This document shows, one piece after another, positions 39,282-48,291 of a stretch of 64,000 bases of DNA. A model generated the notes under the pieces. The model made no database searches. It had not been told where the DNA came from and saw only the letters and a program-made list of their open reading frames with translations. A program made the translations under genes and the position numbers. The DNA comes from Leucobacter sp. L43 (GTDB lineage Bacteria > Actinomycetota > Actinomycetes > Actinomycetales > Microbacteriaceae). Within the stretch, counting starts at the first letter, position 1, and each line of letters starts with the position of its first letter. The stretch covers positions 682,001-746,000 of the forward strand of contig NZ_JAENJG010000001.1 in assembly GCF_016597785.1 (NCBI RefSeq), given 5' to 3'.

Positions 39282-40037
39282 CTAGACGAAGCTCCCGATC
39301 TCGACGCCGCAGCCCTCGAGCGCCGTGCGAATGTCGCCGGCCAACCGCACCGCTGCGGGATGATCGCCGTGCAGGCAGATGCTGTCAGCACGCACGGCGA
39401 TCTCCGTGCCGTCGACGGCGAGCACCCGACCCGTCGTCGCGATTCTCATCGCTTGCGCCGTTGCGGCATCCCCGGTCAGCACCGCCCCGGAGACGGCGCG
39501 CGGCACGAGGGAGCCGTCTGGTGCGTACGCACGATCGGCGAAGGCTTCGGAGAAGGTGCGCACTCCCGACTCCTCGGCCACCCGTTCGATCACCGAGTCG
39601 GGCGGCACCAGGAGCGGGAGCCCCGTGCCGGATTCGCGCAGGGCGCGCACGACCGCACGGGCCTGTCCCTCGTGATGCGCGATGGCGTTGTACAGCGCAC
39701 CGTGCGGTTTCACGTACCGCACAGCGGAGCCGACGCTCCGCGCAAGCGCCTGCACGGCGCCGAGCTGGTAGATGATCTCGTCGGTCAATTCGCCCGGTTC
39801 GTACTCGATGAATCGACGACCGAACCCGGCGAGATCGCGGTAGCCCGGATGCGCGCCGATCGCCACTCCGGCAGCGTGCGCCGCCGCGCAGGTCGCACGT
39901 ATGCCGCGCGGATCACCGCCGTGGAACCCGCAGGCCACATTGGCACTCGACACGGATGAGAGCACCGCGGTGTCGTCGCCGAAAGCGTAACTGCCGAACG
40001 ATTCACCGAGGTCGCTGTTGAGATCGATACGGGGCAT
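39282..40037 (-). CDS. pxpA: 5-oxoprolinase subunit A (LamB/YcsF family)
   Basis: This 251-residue protein opens with IDLNSDLGESFGSYAFGDD, the family signature. SANVACGFHGGDP and YVKPHGALYNA are further conserved blocks with metal or substrate histidines. It cooperates with PxpB and PxpC in ATP-driven hydrolysis of 5-oxoproline. The stop codon abuts the ATG of pxpBC, so the two are one unit. It follows the SpoU methyltransferase gene by 54 nt. Confidence 0.93.
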   Translation of the reverse strand: MPRIDLNSDLGESFGSYAFGDDTAVLSSVSSANVACGFHGGDPRGIRATCAAAHAAGVAIGAHPGYRDLAGFGRRFIEYEPGELTDEIIYQLGAVQALARSVGSAVRYVKPHGALYNAIAHHEGQARAVVRALRESGTGLPLLVPPDSVIERVAEESGVRTFSEAFADRAYAPDGSLVPRAVSGAVLTGDAATAQAMRIATTGRVLAVDGTEIAVRADSICLHGDHPAAVRLAGDIRTALEGCGVEIGSFV

Positions 40038-40091
40038 TCGCCCATTCTCGCAGGCCGAGTACGGCGGGAGCGCAGACCTGGACCGCGGCGC

Positions 40092-40904
40092 CTAGCGGCT
40101 GCGCTGCGCGAACGCCGTCTCGTAGAGCAGCACGCTCGCCGCCGTGGCGAGATTCAGCGATTCCGCCGCGCCGTAGATGGGAAGTCGCACTGAGCGATCG
40201 GCGAGCGCACGGTCAGCCTCGCTCAACCCTCGGGCCTCATTGCCGAACACCCACGCGATCGGACCGCCGAGCGCCCCCTCCGCGCGAGCTTCGAGCACGT
40301 CGGAGCCGCGCACGTCTGCCGCGAGTACCGAGAGATCCGAGGCTCGCGCGGCTTCCACCGCCGCCTCCAGCGTCGACATCACGAGCACGGGGATGTGGAA
40401 GAGCGATCCCGTCGTGGAGCGCACCACCTTCGGGTGGAACGGATCGATGCTCTCCCCCGCGAAGATCACGGCGTCCGCCCCGGCGGCGTCCGCCGCTCGC
40501 AGCACGGTACCGGCGTTGCCCGGATCGCGGATCTCGTGCAGGATCGCGACGAGCCGTGCTTCCGCGAGTGCACCCTCGGTCGGCTCGCCCCACGTACGCG
40601 CGACGGCGACGACGCCCTGCGGGTTGACCGTCTCCGACATCGCCGAGATGACTTCGGTGGTCGCTCGCTCCAACCGCACGCCCGCATCCGAGGCGAGGCG
40701 GGCGATCTCGACCTGCCAGTTCTCCGCGCCGAGCGTCGCGTAGACGGTTTCGGTGAGCTCCGGACGATGCACGAGCAGCTCGCGCACCGCCTGCGGGCCC
40801 TCCACGAGGAAGCGGCCGTGCGCTTGGCGCTCCTTCTTCCGGGCGAGGGATGCGATTCGTCGCACGCGTTCGGACTTCGTGTTGCTCAGCATCTCGTCGG
40901 TCAT
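40092..40904 (-). CDS. SpoU/TrmH-family RNA 2'-O-ribose methyltransferase
   Basis: This 270-residue SPOUT-fold enzyme has an N-terminal RNA-binding substrate domain (KKERQAHGRFLVEGPQAV). The three trefoil-knot motifs follow: EIRDPGNAGTVLRAADAAG, WVFGNEARGLS and LPIYGAAESLNLATAASVLLY. It probably methylates a ribose in 23S rRNA, as suggested by the neighbouring rplT. The exact target is unknown. TAGGCT ends 6 nt before the ATG, so a leaderless mRNA is likely. This gene conventionally lies between rplT and pheS in actinobacteria; here the pxp genes separate it from pheS. Confidence 0.9.
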   Translation of the reverse strand: MTDEMLSNTKSERVRRIASLARKKERQAHGRFLVEGPQAVRELLVHRPELTETVYATLGAENWQVEIARLASDAGVRLERATTEVISAMSETVNPQGVVAVARTWGEPTEGALAEARLVAILHEIRDPGNAGTVLRAADAAGADAVIFAGESIDPFHPKVVRSTTGSLFHIPVLVMSTLEAAVEAARASDLSVLAADVRGSDVLEARAEGALGGPIAWVFGNEARGLSEADRALADRSVRLPIYGAAESLNLATAASVLLYETAFAQRSR

Positions 40905-40955
40905 GAGTTCAGCCTACTGGCGCAGCGGCTCACTCCCCCGCGCCAGCAGAACGCA

Positions 40956-40990
40956 GAAGACCCCCGCTCCCCAGGGGAGCGAGGGTCTTC
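40956..40990 (-). terminator. Intrinsic terminator of infC-rpmI-rplT
   Basis: On the minus strand GAAGACCCTCGCTCCC and GGGAGCGGGGGTCTTC form a 16-bp stem with one G-U pair and a short loop, 15 nt past the rplT stop. The wobble is a mismatch on the other strand, so it is directional. Confidence 0.8.
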
Positions 40991-41005
40991 GACAGGAAGA
41001 ACTGC

Positions 41006-41389
41006 TTACGCGGCCTTCGGAGCCGAGGTGTCCTCGGGCAGCGCCGACTTCGCGACCTCGACGAGCGCGGCGAAGGCTGCGGGCTCGTTCGTGGCCAGCT
41101 CGGAGAGCATACGACGGTCGACCTCGACGCCTGCAAGGCCGAGACCCTGGATGAAGCGGTTGTAGGTCAGGCCGTTCGCACGTGCACCGGCGTTGATGCG
41201 CTGGATCCACAGGCGGCGGAAGTCGCCCTTCTTCTTGCGGCGGTCGTTGTACGAGTAGACCAGCGAGTGGATGACCTGCTCTTTGGCCTTCCGGTACAGG
41301 CGCGAACGCTGACCGCGGTATCCCTCGGCACGCTCGAGGATGACGCGACGCTTCTTGTGGGCGTTGACGGCCCTTTTGACTCTTGCCAT
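41006..41389 (-). CDS. rplT: 50S ribosomal protein L20
   Basis: This 127-residue protein has the L20 signature: [15 protein letters not shown], then [20 protein letters not shown] and [14 protein letters not shown] short alanine-rich tail extends beyond the usual end. It binds 23S rRNA early in 50S assembly. It is the third gene of the infC-rpmI-rplT operon. In some bacteria L20 represses this operon; no such structure was identified here. Confidence 0.98.
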   Translation of the reverse strand: MARVKRAVNAHKKRRVILERAEGYRGQRSRLYRKAKEQVIHSLVYSYNDRRKKKGDFRRLWIQRINAGARANGLTYNRFIQGLGLAGVEVDRRMLSELATNEPAAFAALVEVAKSALPEDTSAPKAA

Positions 41390-41440
41390 TTCAGTTCTTC
41401 CTTAGAAAATTCTCAGATGAAAGCTATGCGCTCGCGCCGG

Positions 41441-41635
41441 TCAGTGACCGAGGAGCTTCATGGCCTGCTTGGCGTCGCCCTTGGCGAGCACCTGCTCGGC
41501 GTTCAGACGGCGCTTGCGCTTCGAGGCCTTCACCTCGAGGTTGTGGCGCATGCCGGCCTGCTGCTTCATCAGCTTGCCGGAGCCGGTGAGCTTGAAGCGC
41601 TTCTTGGCCCCCGAGTGGGTCTTCTGCTTGGGCAT
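41441..41635 (-). CDS. rpmI: 50S ribosomal protein L35
   Basis: This 64-residue basic protein begins MPKQKTHSGAKKRFKLTGSG, typical of L35. The ATG follows AAGGAGAAATCG. It lies between infC and rplT in the conserved order. Confidence 0.98.
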   Translation of the reverse strand: MPKQKTHSGAKKRFKLTGSGKLMKQQAGMRHNLEVKASKRKRRLNAEQVLAKGDAKQAMKLLGH

Positions 41636-41711
41636 CGATTTCTCCTTGTTGTGTGCGAGCCTCACGGCCGCGGATTGCGGGGTGGCGCTGCGCTCGGCAG
41701 CGCACCGCAGT

Positions 41712-42317
41712 TCATTCGTCGTCCGAGTCCGTACCTGCGGTCTTGTCGGCCCGACGAGTGGCCTTCTCCTCAGCGCGACGAGCATTCAGCTCGGCTTTCG
41801 CTTCGGACTTGTTCTTGAGCGGAGCGACGACCATGACCATGTTGCGACCGTCGATGCGCGGGTTCGACTCGACGACACCGTATTCGGCGATGTCCTCGGA
41901 GAACTGCTGCAGCAGGCGCACACCCATCTCCGGCCGCGACTGCTCGCGGCCGCGGAACAGGATCATCGCCTTGACCTTGTCTCCCTGCGACAGGAAGCCG
42001 ACAGCGCGCTTCATCTTCGTCTCGTAGTCATGCGTGTCGATCTTCAGGCGGAAGCGCACCTCTTTGAGCACGGTGTTCGCCTGATTACGGCGTGCTTCCT
42101 TCTGCTTCTGAGCTGCCTCGTACTTGTACTTCCCGAAGTCCATGATCTTGGCAACGGGAGGCTTCGAGTTCGGGGCAACCTCGACGAGATCGAGATCGGC
42201 GTCCACAGCCATGCGGAGCGCAGTCTCGATCGGCACGACGCCGACCTGCTCGCCACTGGGTCCTACCAGTCGCACCTCGGGGACGCGGATTCTGTCATTC
42301 GTACGGGGATCGCTGAT
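41712..42317 (-). CDS. infC: Translation initiation factor IF-3 (ATC start)
   Basis: This 201-residue protein has both IF-3 domains: the N-terminal [20 protein letters not shown] and the C-terminal [20 protein letters not shown] charged C-terminal tail follows (about residues 175-201), rich in Lys, Arg, Glu and Asp. The start is read as ATC at 42317 because GAGGAG lies 6 nt upstream. An in-frame ATG at 42338 has no ribosome site. Rare AUU/AUC starts on infC are a known autoregulation device, because IF-3 rejects non-standard initiation codons. The first gene of the operon, it is preceded by a long leader. Confidence 0.95.
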   Translation of the reverse strand: MSDPRTNDRIRVPEVRLVGPSGEQVGVVPIETALRMAVDADLDLVEVAPNSKPPVAKIMDFGKYKYEAAQKQKEARRNQANTVLKEVRFRLKIDTHDYETKMKRAVGFLSQGDKVKAMILFRGREQSRPEMGVRLLQQFSEDIAEYGVVESNPRIDGRNMVMVVAPLKNKSEAKAELNARRAEEKATRRADKTAGTDSDDE

Positions 42318-42526
42318 CGCCGGCTCCTCTGATCTCATGGGTGGGCGCTCCGGAACGGAGCCACGGAGCATCGAGATCAGGACCGCGCACGCGCCATCCC
42401 ACACCCTTGTGCAGCTGCCGAGTGATCGGCGGGGTGTCAACTACCCGGTAACCTTGAAACGGTGCCGGGTGGGAGAATCTCCACTTCCGTGATCTCGGCA
42501 GAACACCGAGAACCGGATCAATCGTA
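42318..42526 (-). promoter_or_regulatory. infC promoter and about 195-nt leader
   Basis: TACGAT on the minus strand (42526-42521) is a likely -10. The leader that follows contains the small hairpin CTCGG-tgttctg-CCGAG and a GGAGATTCTCCCACCCGGCACC-like segment, given here only as CCCACCCGGCACC. It ends with the ribosome site for the ATC start. A leader this long in front of infC suggests post-transcriptional control; the mechanism is not shown by sequence. Confidence 0.45.
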
Positions 42527-42557
42527 GCACACCTACCGCAGCAGCAGACAGGACGTC

Positions 42558-42947
42558 ATGAGCGAGCACACCGCCGACCAGCCCACCACCCCCGCCGCAG
42601 CAGCGGATTCCAGCGGAGACGACATCTCGCAGGCGACGCGGGACATCGCCGACGTCGCCGCCGTCGAGGTCATCACCACCGCCGCCGTGCACCTGCTGAG
42701 CGCTGCCGCGGTCAAGGTCGGACTCGCCGACGACCCCGAGACGCAGATCGACCTCGACGAGGCGCGCAAGCTGATCAACGCCCTCGCCGGCCTCATCACG
42801 GCGGGCGCTCCGGAGGTGAGCGACATGCATGCGCGCAGTCTGCGTGACGGGCTGCGCTCCGTGCAGCTCGCGTTCCGCGAGGCTTCGGTGATTCCTGATC
42901 CGATCGGCAAGGGACCGGGCGAGAAGTACACGGGTCCCGTGAACTGA
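42558..42947 (+). CDS. DUF1844 family protein
   Basis: This 129-residue protein has an acidic Ala-rich N-terminus. A conserved helical core follows (AVEVITTAAVHLLSAAAVKVGLADD, seen in part as HLLSAAAVKVGL) with ETQIDLDEARKLINALAGL. The DUF1844 family has no known function. In actinobacteria it is commonly encoded next to infC, as here, in divergent orientation. The azlC gene starts 11 nt after its stop. Confidence 0.88.
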   Translation: MSEHTADQPTTPAAAADSSGDDISQATRDIADVAAVEVITTAAVHLLSAAAVKVGLADDPETQIDLDEARKLINALAGLITAGAPEVSDMHARSLRDGLRSVQLAFREASVIPDPIGKGPGEKYTGPVN

Positions 42948-42958
42948 GAGGATCCGCA

Positions 42959-43756
42959 GTGCCCCGCCCTCCCTCGGACGCCGCCGCAGCGCGAGCTCCC
43001 CGGCCGCCCAGGCGCGCCGAGATCGCTGCCGGCCTCGGCGACTCCTTGGGCGTCGGCATCGGAATACTGCCGCTCGGGGTCGCTCTCGGCGTCCTCGTGG
43101 TCCAGGCGGGACTCCCGTGGTGGCTCGCACCGGCGCTGTCGATCGGCATCTTCGCCGGTTCCGTAGAGCTGCTGCTCGTCAGCCTCATCGCTGCAGCGAC
43201 ACCGCTGGTCACCATCGCGATCACCGTGTTCGCGGTGAACTTCAGACACGTCTTCTACGCGTTCTCATTTCCGGTGTCGCGAGTGAGGCGCGGTCTGCCT
43301 CGCGCGTACTCGGTGTACGCGATGATCGATGAGGCTTACGCAACATACGTGCTCATGGACGAGAACCGGCTGACCTCCGCGCGCATGGTCGCCGGGCAGC
43401 TCGCGATGCAGACCTACTGGGTCGTCGGCGGGCTCATCGGCGTCGCCCTCGCCACGGCGCTTCCAGAGCCGATCGAGGGATTCGAGTTCGCGCTCGTCGC
43501 CCTCTTCGTCGTGATGACGCTCGACGCCGTGCGCACCCGCCGGGAGGTGCCGTCAGCGTTGCTCGCAGCCCTCGCAGCGGCGATCGCGATCGTGACCGTT
43601 CCCGAGAGTGCGCTGCTCGCCGCGCTCCTCGTCTTCACTGCGCTGCTCGCGGGCCGGTATGCGGTCACGAGAGCCCGGAGGAAGTCCGTCGGGAGCGATG
43701 GGGACGGGCTCCCCGGCACGGACGACCCGACGGGAACGGCGGAGGAACATGCCTGA
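42959..43756 (+). CDS. azlC: AzlC-family branched-chain amino acid exporter subunit
   Basis: This 265-residue membrane protein matches AzlC: GDSLGVGIGILPLGVALGVLV and SIGIFAGSVELLLVSL near the start, then VNFRHVFYAFSFPV. About seven helices are predicted. The C-terminus is a charged tail. With the small AzlD it exports branched-chain amino acids or analogues. The start is a GTG preceded by AGAGGATC. Its stop overlaps the azlD start by 8 nt. Confidence 0.9.
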   Translation: MPRPPSDAAAARAPRPPRRAEIAAGLGDSLGVGIGILPLGVALGVLVVQAGLPWWLAPALSIGIFAGSVELLLVSLIAAATPLVTIAITVFAVNFRHVFYAFSFPVSRVRRGLPRAYSVYAMIDEAYATYVLMDENRLTSARMVAGQLAMQTYWVVGGLIGVALATALPEPIEGFEFALVALFVVMTLDAVRTRREVPSALLAALAAAIAIVTVPESALLAALLVFTALLAGRYAVTRARRKSVGSDGDGLPGTDDPTGTAEEHA

Positions 43757-44075
43757 TCTCGGGTACTTGATCGCAGCGGTCGCCGTCGGCGCCGTCATCA
43801 CCATCGCCCTGCGCGCCCTGCCGTTCGCGATCCTGAAACCGCTGCGCCGCTCGAAGTTCGTGACCGCTCTCGGCCGATGGATGCCCGCCGGCATCCTCTT
43901 CATTCTCGCGGTCGTCATCCTGCGCGATGAACTGGCGGCGCGCCCGAGCCACTGGTGGGCCGTGCTCGTCGCCACGGCGGTGACGATCGTGGTGCATCTC
44001 GTCGGGCGGCGGCGGGCCGTACTCAGCGTCGCCGCCGGCACCGCTTGCTACATCGTGCTTCTCAATCTCGTGTGA
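43749..44075 (+). CDS. azlD: AzlD-family small subunit
   Basis: This 108-residue protein with four predicted helices has ALRALPFAILKPLRRSKFVTALGRWMPAGIL, with LRALPFA and WMPAGIL as the key AzlD motifs. The ATG follows GGAGGAA and overlaps the azlC stop. The two subunits are expected to act together in the cytoplasmic membrane. Confidence 0.92.
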   Translation: MPDLGYLIAAVAVGAVITIALRALPFAILKPLRRSKFVTALGRWMPAGILFILAVVILRDELAARPSHWWAVLVATAVTIVVHLVGRRRAVLSVAAGTACYIVLLNLV

Positions 44076-44083
44076 CGACGGGC

Positions 44084-44104
44084 GCTGCGGGCGCTCCCCG
44101 CGGC
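44084..44104 (+). terminator. Terminator-like hairpin after azlD
   Basis: GCTGCGGG and CCCGCGGC pair over 8 positions, including one G-U, with a five-base loop. It touches the last codon of the convergent SseB-like gene. Confidence 0.4.
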
Positions 44105-44997
44105 TACTCGCCCGCGACGGGTCTCAGCGTCAAGGAGTCGACGCGATCCGCCACGACCTCCGATGCTGCGATTCGGGCCTGCAGCGCTTCGAGCACCTCG
44201 CGTCGCGCGCCGGCGGCGCCTTCCGCGACCCGCACGAGCACCGTGACCTCCGGCTGGAGCAGGCGACTCTCGAGTTCTCCGGGAACGAGCCAGAGCTCTG
44301 CGATGCGCGGGTCGGCGGCACCGAGTCCTCTGAACTCCTCCTGCACTGCGGCGTCCGCCCACGCCGGGATCACGCGCCTTCCCAGGGCGAGGGCCTCGAG
44401 CGCGGTGCGACGCACTCCGAATTCACGCTCAGGGGTCCCCGGATCGATGATGATGAGCTCTGTCCCGTCTTGAGCCGCGGCCAAGGCGGTCTGCGCGCCG
44501 GGGACAGGAATCGGTCGCGCCTCCGGGTTCCAGCGGTTCAGCGTTGCAACGGAACTGAAGATCGGCAGTGCCTTCCTGCCGTCTGGAGCGGCGACCGCGA
44601 CGATCGACAGTTCCTGCGATTTCTCGACCGTTCGCCCATCTGGAGTCTGTCCGACATCGCCCGCCTCTGCGAGCATCGGCACGAGAAACCGTTCGGTCGC
44701 GAACCCCGCGATCACATCCGCCTGCGCGTCAGCGACCACGCGCACGGCGTCCCAGTAATCGGCCGAAGCTGCAGCGCTCCGCGCCGCAGCGGCAGCGTCG
44801 CGCACAGCGGTCACGAGGGCGATGTGCGTGGGCGATGCGCTTCCGTCATCGCCGGAGAAAGCCGTGTCGTGATGGTCGAACGTGCGCCCTGCCCAGGGGA
44901 ATCCCGCCGAGTCGGAGGCGCCGCCGCCGACGAGACTGTCCGGAACTCCGGTGCTGCGGGGCGAATCGCCGGTAGAGGGAAGCTTCTTGATCGCCAT
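44104..44997 (-). CDS. SseB-family protein
   Basis: This 297-residue protein starts MAIKKLPSTGDSPRSTGVPD and includes the SseB N-terminal fold around ELSIVAVAAPDGRKALPIFSS, shortened here to GRKALPIFSS. It then has AALAAAQDGTELIIIDPG and a C-terminal part with LWLVPGELESRLLQ. SseB-like proteins are soluble and poorly understood; this actinobacterial type is regularly placed beside his genes, as here. No enzymatic residues are recognised. hisA ends the preceding unit 19 nt upstream on the same strand. Confidence 0.8.
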   Translation of the reverse strand: MAIKKLPSTGDSPRSTGVPDSLVGGGASDSAGFPWAGRTFDHHDTAFSGDDGSASPTHIALVTAVRDAAAAARSAAASADYWDAVRVVADAQADVIAGFATERFLVPMLAEAGDVGQTPDGRTVEKSQELSIVAVAAPDGRKALPIFSSVATLNRWNPEARPIPVPGAQTALAAAQDGTELIIIDPGTPEREFGVRRTALEALALGRRVIPAWADAAVQEEFRGLGAADPRIAELWLVPGELESRLLQPEVTVLVRVAEGAAGARREVLEALQARIAASEVVADRVDSLTLRPVAGE

Positions 44998-45016
44998 GAG
45001 TCGCGGGATGTCCGCT

Positions 45017-45763
45017 CTAGCGCCCTGCGACGTCGAGAGCAGCGGGCAAGGAGAAGGCTCCGTCGTAGAGCGCCTTCCCGACGATCGCGCCTTCCAGACC
45101 GTCGTCGACGAGCTCTCGGAGCGCGGCGAGGTCGTCGAGGCTCGACACGCCGCCCGAGGCGACGACCGGGCGGTTCGTCCTGGCGCACACCCGCGCGAGC
45201 AACTCGATGTTCGGTCCGCGCAGGGTCCCGTCCTTGGTGACATCCGTCACGACGTACCGGGAGCAGCCCGCCTCCTCGAGACGGTCGAGCACCTCCCACA
45301 GGTTGCCGCCCTCTTCCGTCCAGCCGCGCGCAGCGAGCGTCTCTCCGCGCACGTCCAACCCCACGGCGACTCGCTCGCCGAAACGCGCGATCACCGCCTC
45401 AGTCCACTCCGGGTTCTCGAGCGCCGCAGTGCCGAGATTGACGCGCGTGGCTCCCATCTCAAGGGCGGCTTCGAGCGACTCGTCGTCTCGTATGCCCCCT
45501 GAGAATTCGATCTTCACATCGCCTGAGCGCTTGATGATCTTGCGCGCGACCGCCACGTTGCTCCCCCGGCCGAAGGCCGCGTCGAGGTCGACGAGGTGGA
45601 TCCATTCCGCGCCCTGATCGATCCAGTCGAGTGCGGCGTCCACGGGATCGCCGTAGTTCGTCTCGGTTCCGGCCTCACCCTGGGTGAGCCGCACCGCCTT
45701 GCCGTCGACCATGTCGATCGCCGGAAGCAGTTCCAGCTTCGGGCGTTCGGCGAGTTCAGTCAT
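45017..45763 (-). CDS. priA: PriA-type phosphoribosyl isomerase (HisA, possibly also TrpF)
   Basis: This 248-residue (beta/alpha)8 barrel protein has catalytic aspartates in [14 protein letters not shown] and [13 protein letters not shown]. It converts ProFAR to PRFAR in histidine synthesis. Many actinobacteria use such an enzyme (PriA) for the tryptophan PRA isomerase step as well. Bifunctionality cannot be proven here, since trpF may exist elsewhere. GAGAAGGAGAAG precedes the ATG. It lies 96 nt after hisH, across two strong hairpins. Confidence 0.9.
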   Translation of the reverse strand: MTELAERPKLELLPAIDMVDGKAVRLTQGEAGTETNYGDPVDAALDWIDQGAEWIHLVDLDAAFGRGSNVAVARKIIKRSGDVKIEFSGGIRDDESLEAALEMGATRVNLGTAALENPEWTEAVIARFGERVAVGLDVRGETLAARGWTEEGGNLWEVLDRLEEAGCSRYVVTDVTKDGTLRGPNIELLARVCARTNRPVVASGGVSSLDDLAALRELVDDGLEGAIVGKALYDGAFSLPAALDVAGR

Positions 45764-45793
45764 GGGGGGCTTCTCCTTCTCGGGTGTGCGCGG

Positions 45794-45848
45794 TCGGGCC
45801 GCACCAGCTGCGGCCCGAGCGAGTGGGGATCCGGCCGCGTGAGGCCGG
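45794..45848 (-). promoter_or_regulatory. Two hairpins between hisH and hisA
   Basis: TCGGGCCGCA and TGCGGCCCGA (45794-45818) form a perfect 10-bp stem with a five-base loop. CCGGCC and GGCCGG (45831-45848) form a second stem. They lie in the only sizable gap inside the his operon and could be terminators, attenuators or processing sites. Confidence 0.5.
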
Positions 45849-45859
45849 TCTCGATGGAC

Positions 45860-46510
45860 TTACAGAGTGTCGATCCAGTTGCGCAGCAGCCGGATGCCAG
45901 CGTCCCCCGACTTCTCCGGGTGGAACTGCGTCGCACTCAGCGGACCGTTCTCCACCGCTGCGATGAACCGCTCGCCGTGCTCGGCCCAGGTGACCAGGGG
46001 GCGGGTGGCCGGGGTGCGCCCTTCGATGGACCATTCAGTCGCGGCATTGCTGTGCACGAAGTAGAAGCGCTCGGCTTCGAGACCGGCGAAGAGTCTCGAT
46101 CCCTGAGGCACGTCGACGGTGTTCCACCCCATGTGCGGGAGCACTGGCGCGTTGATCTGACGCACGGTTCCCGGCCACTGACCGAGTCCCTCGGTTTCGA
46201 TTCCGCGCTCGATGCCGTGCGAGAACATGACCTGCTCCCCGACGCAGATTCCGAGTACCGGGAGGCCTCCTGCGAGCCGACGGTCGATGAGCTCGTCTCC
46301 GCGGACGGCGCGCAGCTGTCGCATCACGGCGTCGAACGCACCGACCCCGGGGACCAGGAGTCCGTCTGCTGCCATGACGGCGCCCGGGTCGCGCGTCAGC
46401 TCGACGTCGGCTCCCGCGTGGACGAGCGCCTTCACCGCCGAGTGCACATTGCCAGACCCGTAGTCGAGCACCGCCACCGTCTTGCGCGGCGCGTCGGAGG
46501 GAGCGCTCAC
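45860..46510 (-). CDS. hisH: Imidazole glycerol phosphate synthase, glutaminase subunit
   Basis: This 216-residue class I glutamine amidotransferase contains [10 protein letters not shown] with the nucleophilic cysteine, where GICLGMQ is more usual. YGSGNVHSA and [11 protein letters not shown] supply the oxyanion strand and the catalytic His-Glu. It passes ammonia to HisF, which is not in the window. The GTG start overlaps the hisB stop (GTGA). Confidence 0.95.
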   Translation of the reverse strand: MSAPSDAPRKTVAVLDYGSGNVHSAVKALVHAGADVELTRDPGAVMAADGLLVPGVGAFDAVMRQLRAVRGDELIDRRLAGGLPVLGICVGEQVMFSHGIERGIETEGLGQWPGTVRQINAPVLPHMGWNTVDVPQGSRLFAGLEAERFYFVHSNAATEWSIEGRTPATRPLVTWAEHGERFIAAVENGPLSATQFHPEKSGDAGIRLLRNWIDTL

Positions 46511-47115
46511 AGCGCGCCCTTCGTCGAGGGCACACCCGAGACGAGCGGATCGAGCGACTTCGCCTCGCGGAAAGCTCGGGCGAATGCCTTGAACTCGGCC
46601 TCTGCGATGTGGTGCGGGTCACGGCCGGCACGCAACTCGAGATGCACGGTCAGCCGTGCGTTCAGCGTCAGGGCCTCGAAGAAGTGCCGCACCATCGAAC
46701 CCGTGAAGTGACCGCCGATGAGATGGAACTCGAACCCGGCAGGCTCTCCCGAGTGCACGAGGTACGGCCGACCGGAGATGTCGACGACCGCCTGTGCGAG
46801 CGCCTCATCCAGTGGCACCAGTGCGTCGCCGTAACGCGAGATCCCGGCTTTATCGCCGAGCGCTTCGAGAATGGCCTGGCCCAGCAGAATCCCGGTGTCT
46901 TCGACGGTGTGGTGGACATCGATGTGCACATCGCCGACCGCGTTCACCGTCAGATCTGTGAGCGAGTGGCGGGCGAACGCCGTGAGCATGTGATCGAAGA
47001 ACGGAACCCCGGTCTCGATCTGCGAAGACCCCGAGCCTTCGAGATCGACGCTGACACTGATCTGCGACTCGCTCGTGGATCGCTCGAGCGAGGCGGTGCG
47101 CGGTGCTGCAGTCAT
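46507..47115 (-). CDS. hisB: Imidazoleglycerol-phosphate dehydratase
   Basis: This 202-residue manganese enzyme shows [27 protein letters not shown] and [10 protein letters not shown], with the metal-binding histidine pairs. It is the single-function form without the phosphatase domain found in enterics. TAGACT ends 7 nt before the ATG, so an internal, leaderless promoter is possible in addition to read-through from hisC, 51 nt upstream. Confidence 0.96.
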   Translation of the reverse strand: MTAAPRTASLERSTSESQISVSVDLEGSGSSQIETGVPFFDHMLTAFARHSLTDLTVNAVGDVHIDVHHTVEDTGILLGQAILEALGDKAGISRYGDALVPLDEALAQAVVDISGRPYLVHSGEPAGFEFHLIGGHFTGSMVRHFFEALTLNARLTVHLELRAGRDPHHIAEAEFKAFARAFREAKSLDPLVSGVPSTKGAL

Positions 47116-47166
47116 GGTTGTCAGTCTATCTGCGTTCCCCAGGAACCGACGGTACGCCGGGATCGA

Positions 47167-48249
47167 TCAGGCGCCGCCCGGCCCGAGTGCCGTGATCGCC
47201 TCGATCACCGCACTCGTCTCGGCCTTCGTGCCTGCGGTGATGCGCAGGTGGCCTGGAATGCTGAGATTGCGGATGAGGATGCCACGTGCGCGCAGCGCTT
47301 CGAACGTGGCCGACGGGTCGGTGAACCCGCCGACGAGCAGAAAGTTGGCTCCCGACGGGTGCACGACGTATCCGAGGGCGGTGAGGGCGTCCGCGAGACG
47401 ATCGCGTTGCGCACTGATGTCGGCCACCGTGGCGAGCATCGCGTCGGCGTGACGAATCGCAGCGGTCGCGGCCGCCTGGGTGAGCGCTGACAGGTGATAC
47501 GGCAGGCGCACGAGCCGCAGGGCGTCGACCACTGCCGCGTCGGCGGCGAGGTATCCGAGACGCACGCCCGCGAACGCGAACGCTTTGCTCATGGTCCGCG
47601 ATACGAGGAGCCTGTGGCGTCCGGGGAGCAGTGACACCGCGCTCTCACGCTCGGTGTCGAACTCGTGATACGCCTCGTCGACGACGAGCATGCCGTCGAA
47701 CGCATCGTAAGCGGCGAGGATCACCTCACGATCGAGCGACGTGCCCGTCGGATTGTTCGGACCGCAGAGGATCGCGACGTCCGGCTGGTGCTCGCGCAGC
47801 GCTTCGGCGACGCCCTCCGGCGTGAGCGCGTAATCTGCGGGACGCTCGACAGCGATCCATTCGGTATCGGTTCCGGAGGCGAGCAGCGGGTACATCGAAT
47901 ACGTCGGCGTGAAGCTCAGCAGTGACCGCCCCGGACCGGCGAATGCCTGCAGCACCTGCTGCAGCACCTCGTTCGATCCGTTCGCCGCCCAGAGCTGTTC
48001 CACGCTGAGGCCGTGGCCGAGGTACCCCGCGAGGGAGCTCCGAAGCTCCGTGAACTCGCGGTCAGGGTATCGGTTCACACCGGTTACCGCTCGAGCGAGT
48101 GACTGAACGATGTCGATGGCGACGTGCTCGGGAATGGGATGCGTGTTCTCGTTGACGTTCAGGCTCACCGCTACCGCGTCTTGCGGGGCGCCGTAGGGCT
48201 CCTGGCCGACGAGATTGTCACGAAGAGGGAGGTCGCTCAAGCTAGTCAC
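47167..48249 (-). CDS. hisC: Histidinol-phosphate aminotransferase
   Basis: This 360-residue class I/II PLP enzyme has NVNENTHPIPEHV near the N-terminus, CGPNNPTGTSL, VVDEAYHEF and the PLP lysine region SRTMSKAFAFAGVRLGY. It transaminates imidazole acetol phosphate. The GTG start (MTSLSD) follows TAGACT by 6 nt, predicting a leaderless mRNA and fixing this start. First of hisC-B-H-A; hisD, which normally precedes it, is absent here. Confidence 0.95.
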   Translation of the reverse strand: MTSLSDLPLRDNLVGQEPYGAPQDAVAVSLNVNENTHPIPEHVAIDIVQSLARAVTGVNRYPDREFTELRSSLAGYLGHGLSVEQLWAANGSNEVLQQVLQAFAGPGRSLLSFTPTYSMYPLLASGTDTEWIAVERPADYALTPEGVAEALREHQPDVAILCGPNNPTGTSLDREVILAAYDAFDGMLVVDEAYHEFDTERESAVSLLPGRHRLLVSRTMSKAFAFAGVRLGYLAADAAVVDALRLVRLPYHLSALTQAAATAAIRHADAMLATVADISAQRDRLADALTALGYVVHPSGANFLLVGGFTDPSATFEALRARGILIRNLSIPGHLRITAGTKAETSAVIEAITALGPGGA

Positions 48250-48291
48250 CCGACCAGTCTAAAGCCGGTGAGCCCCTCGACGATCAGTCGG

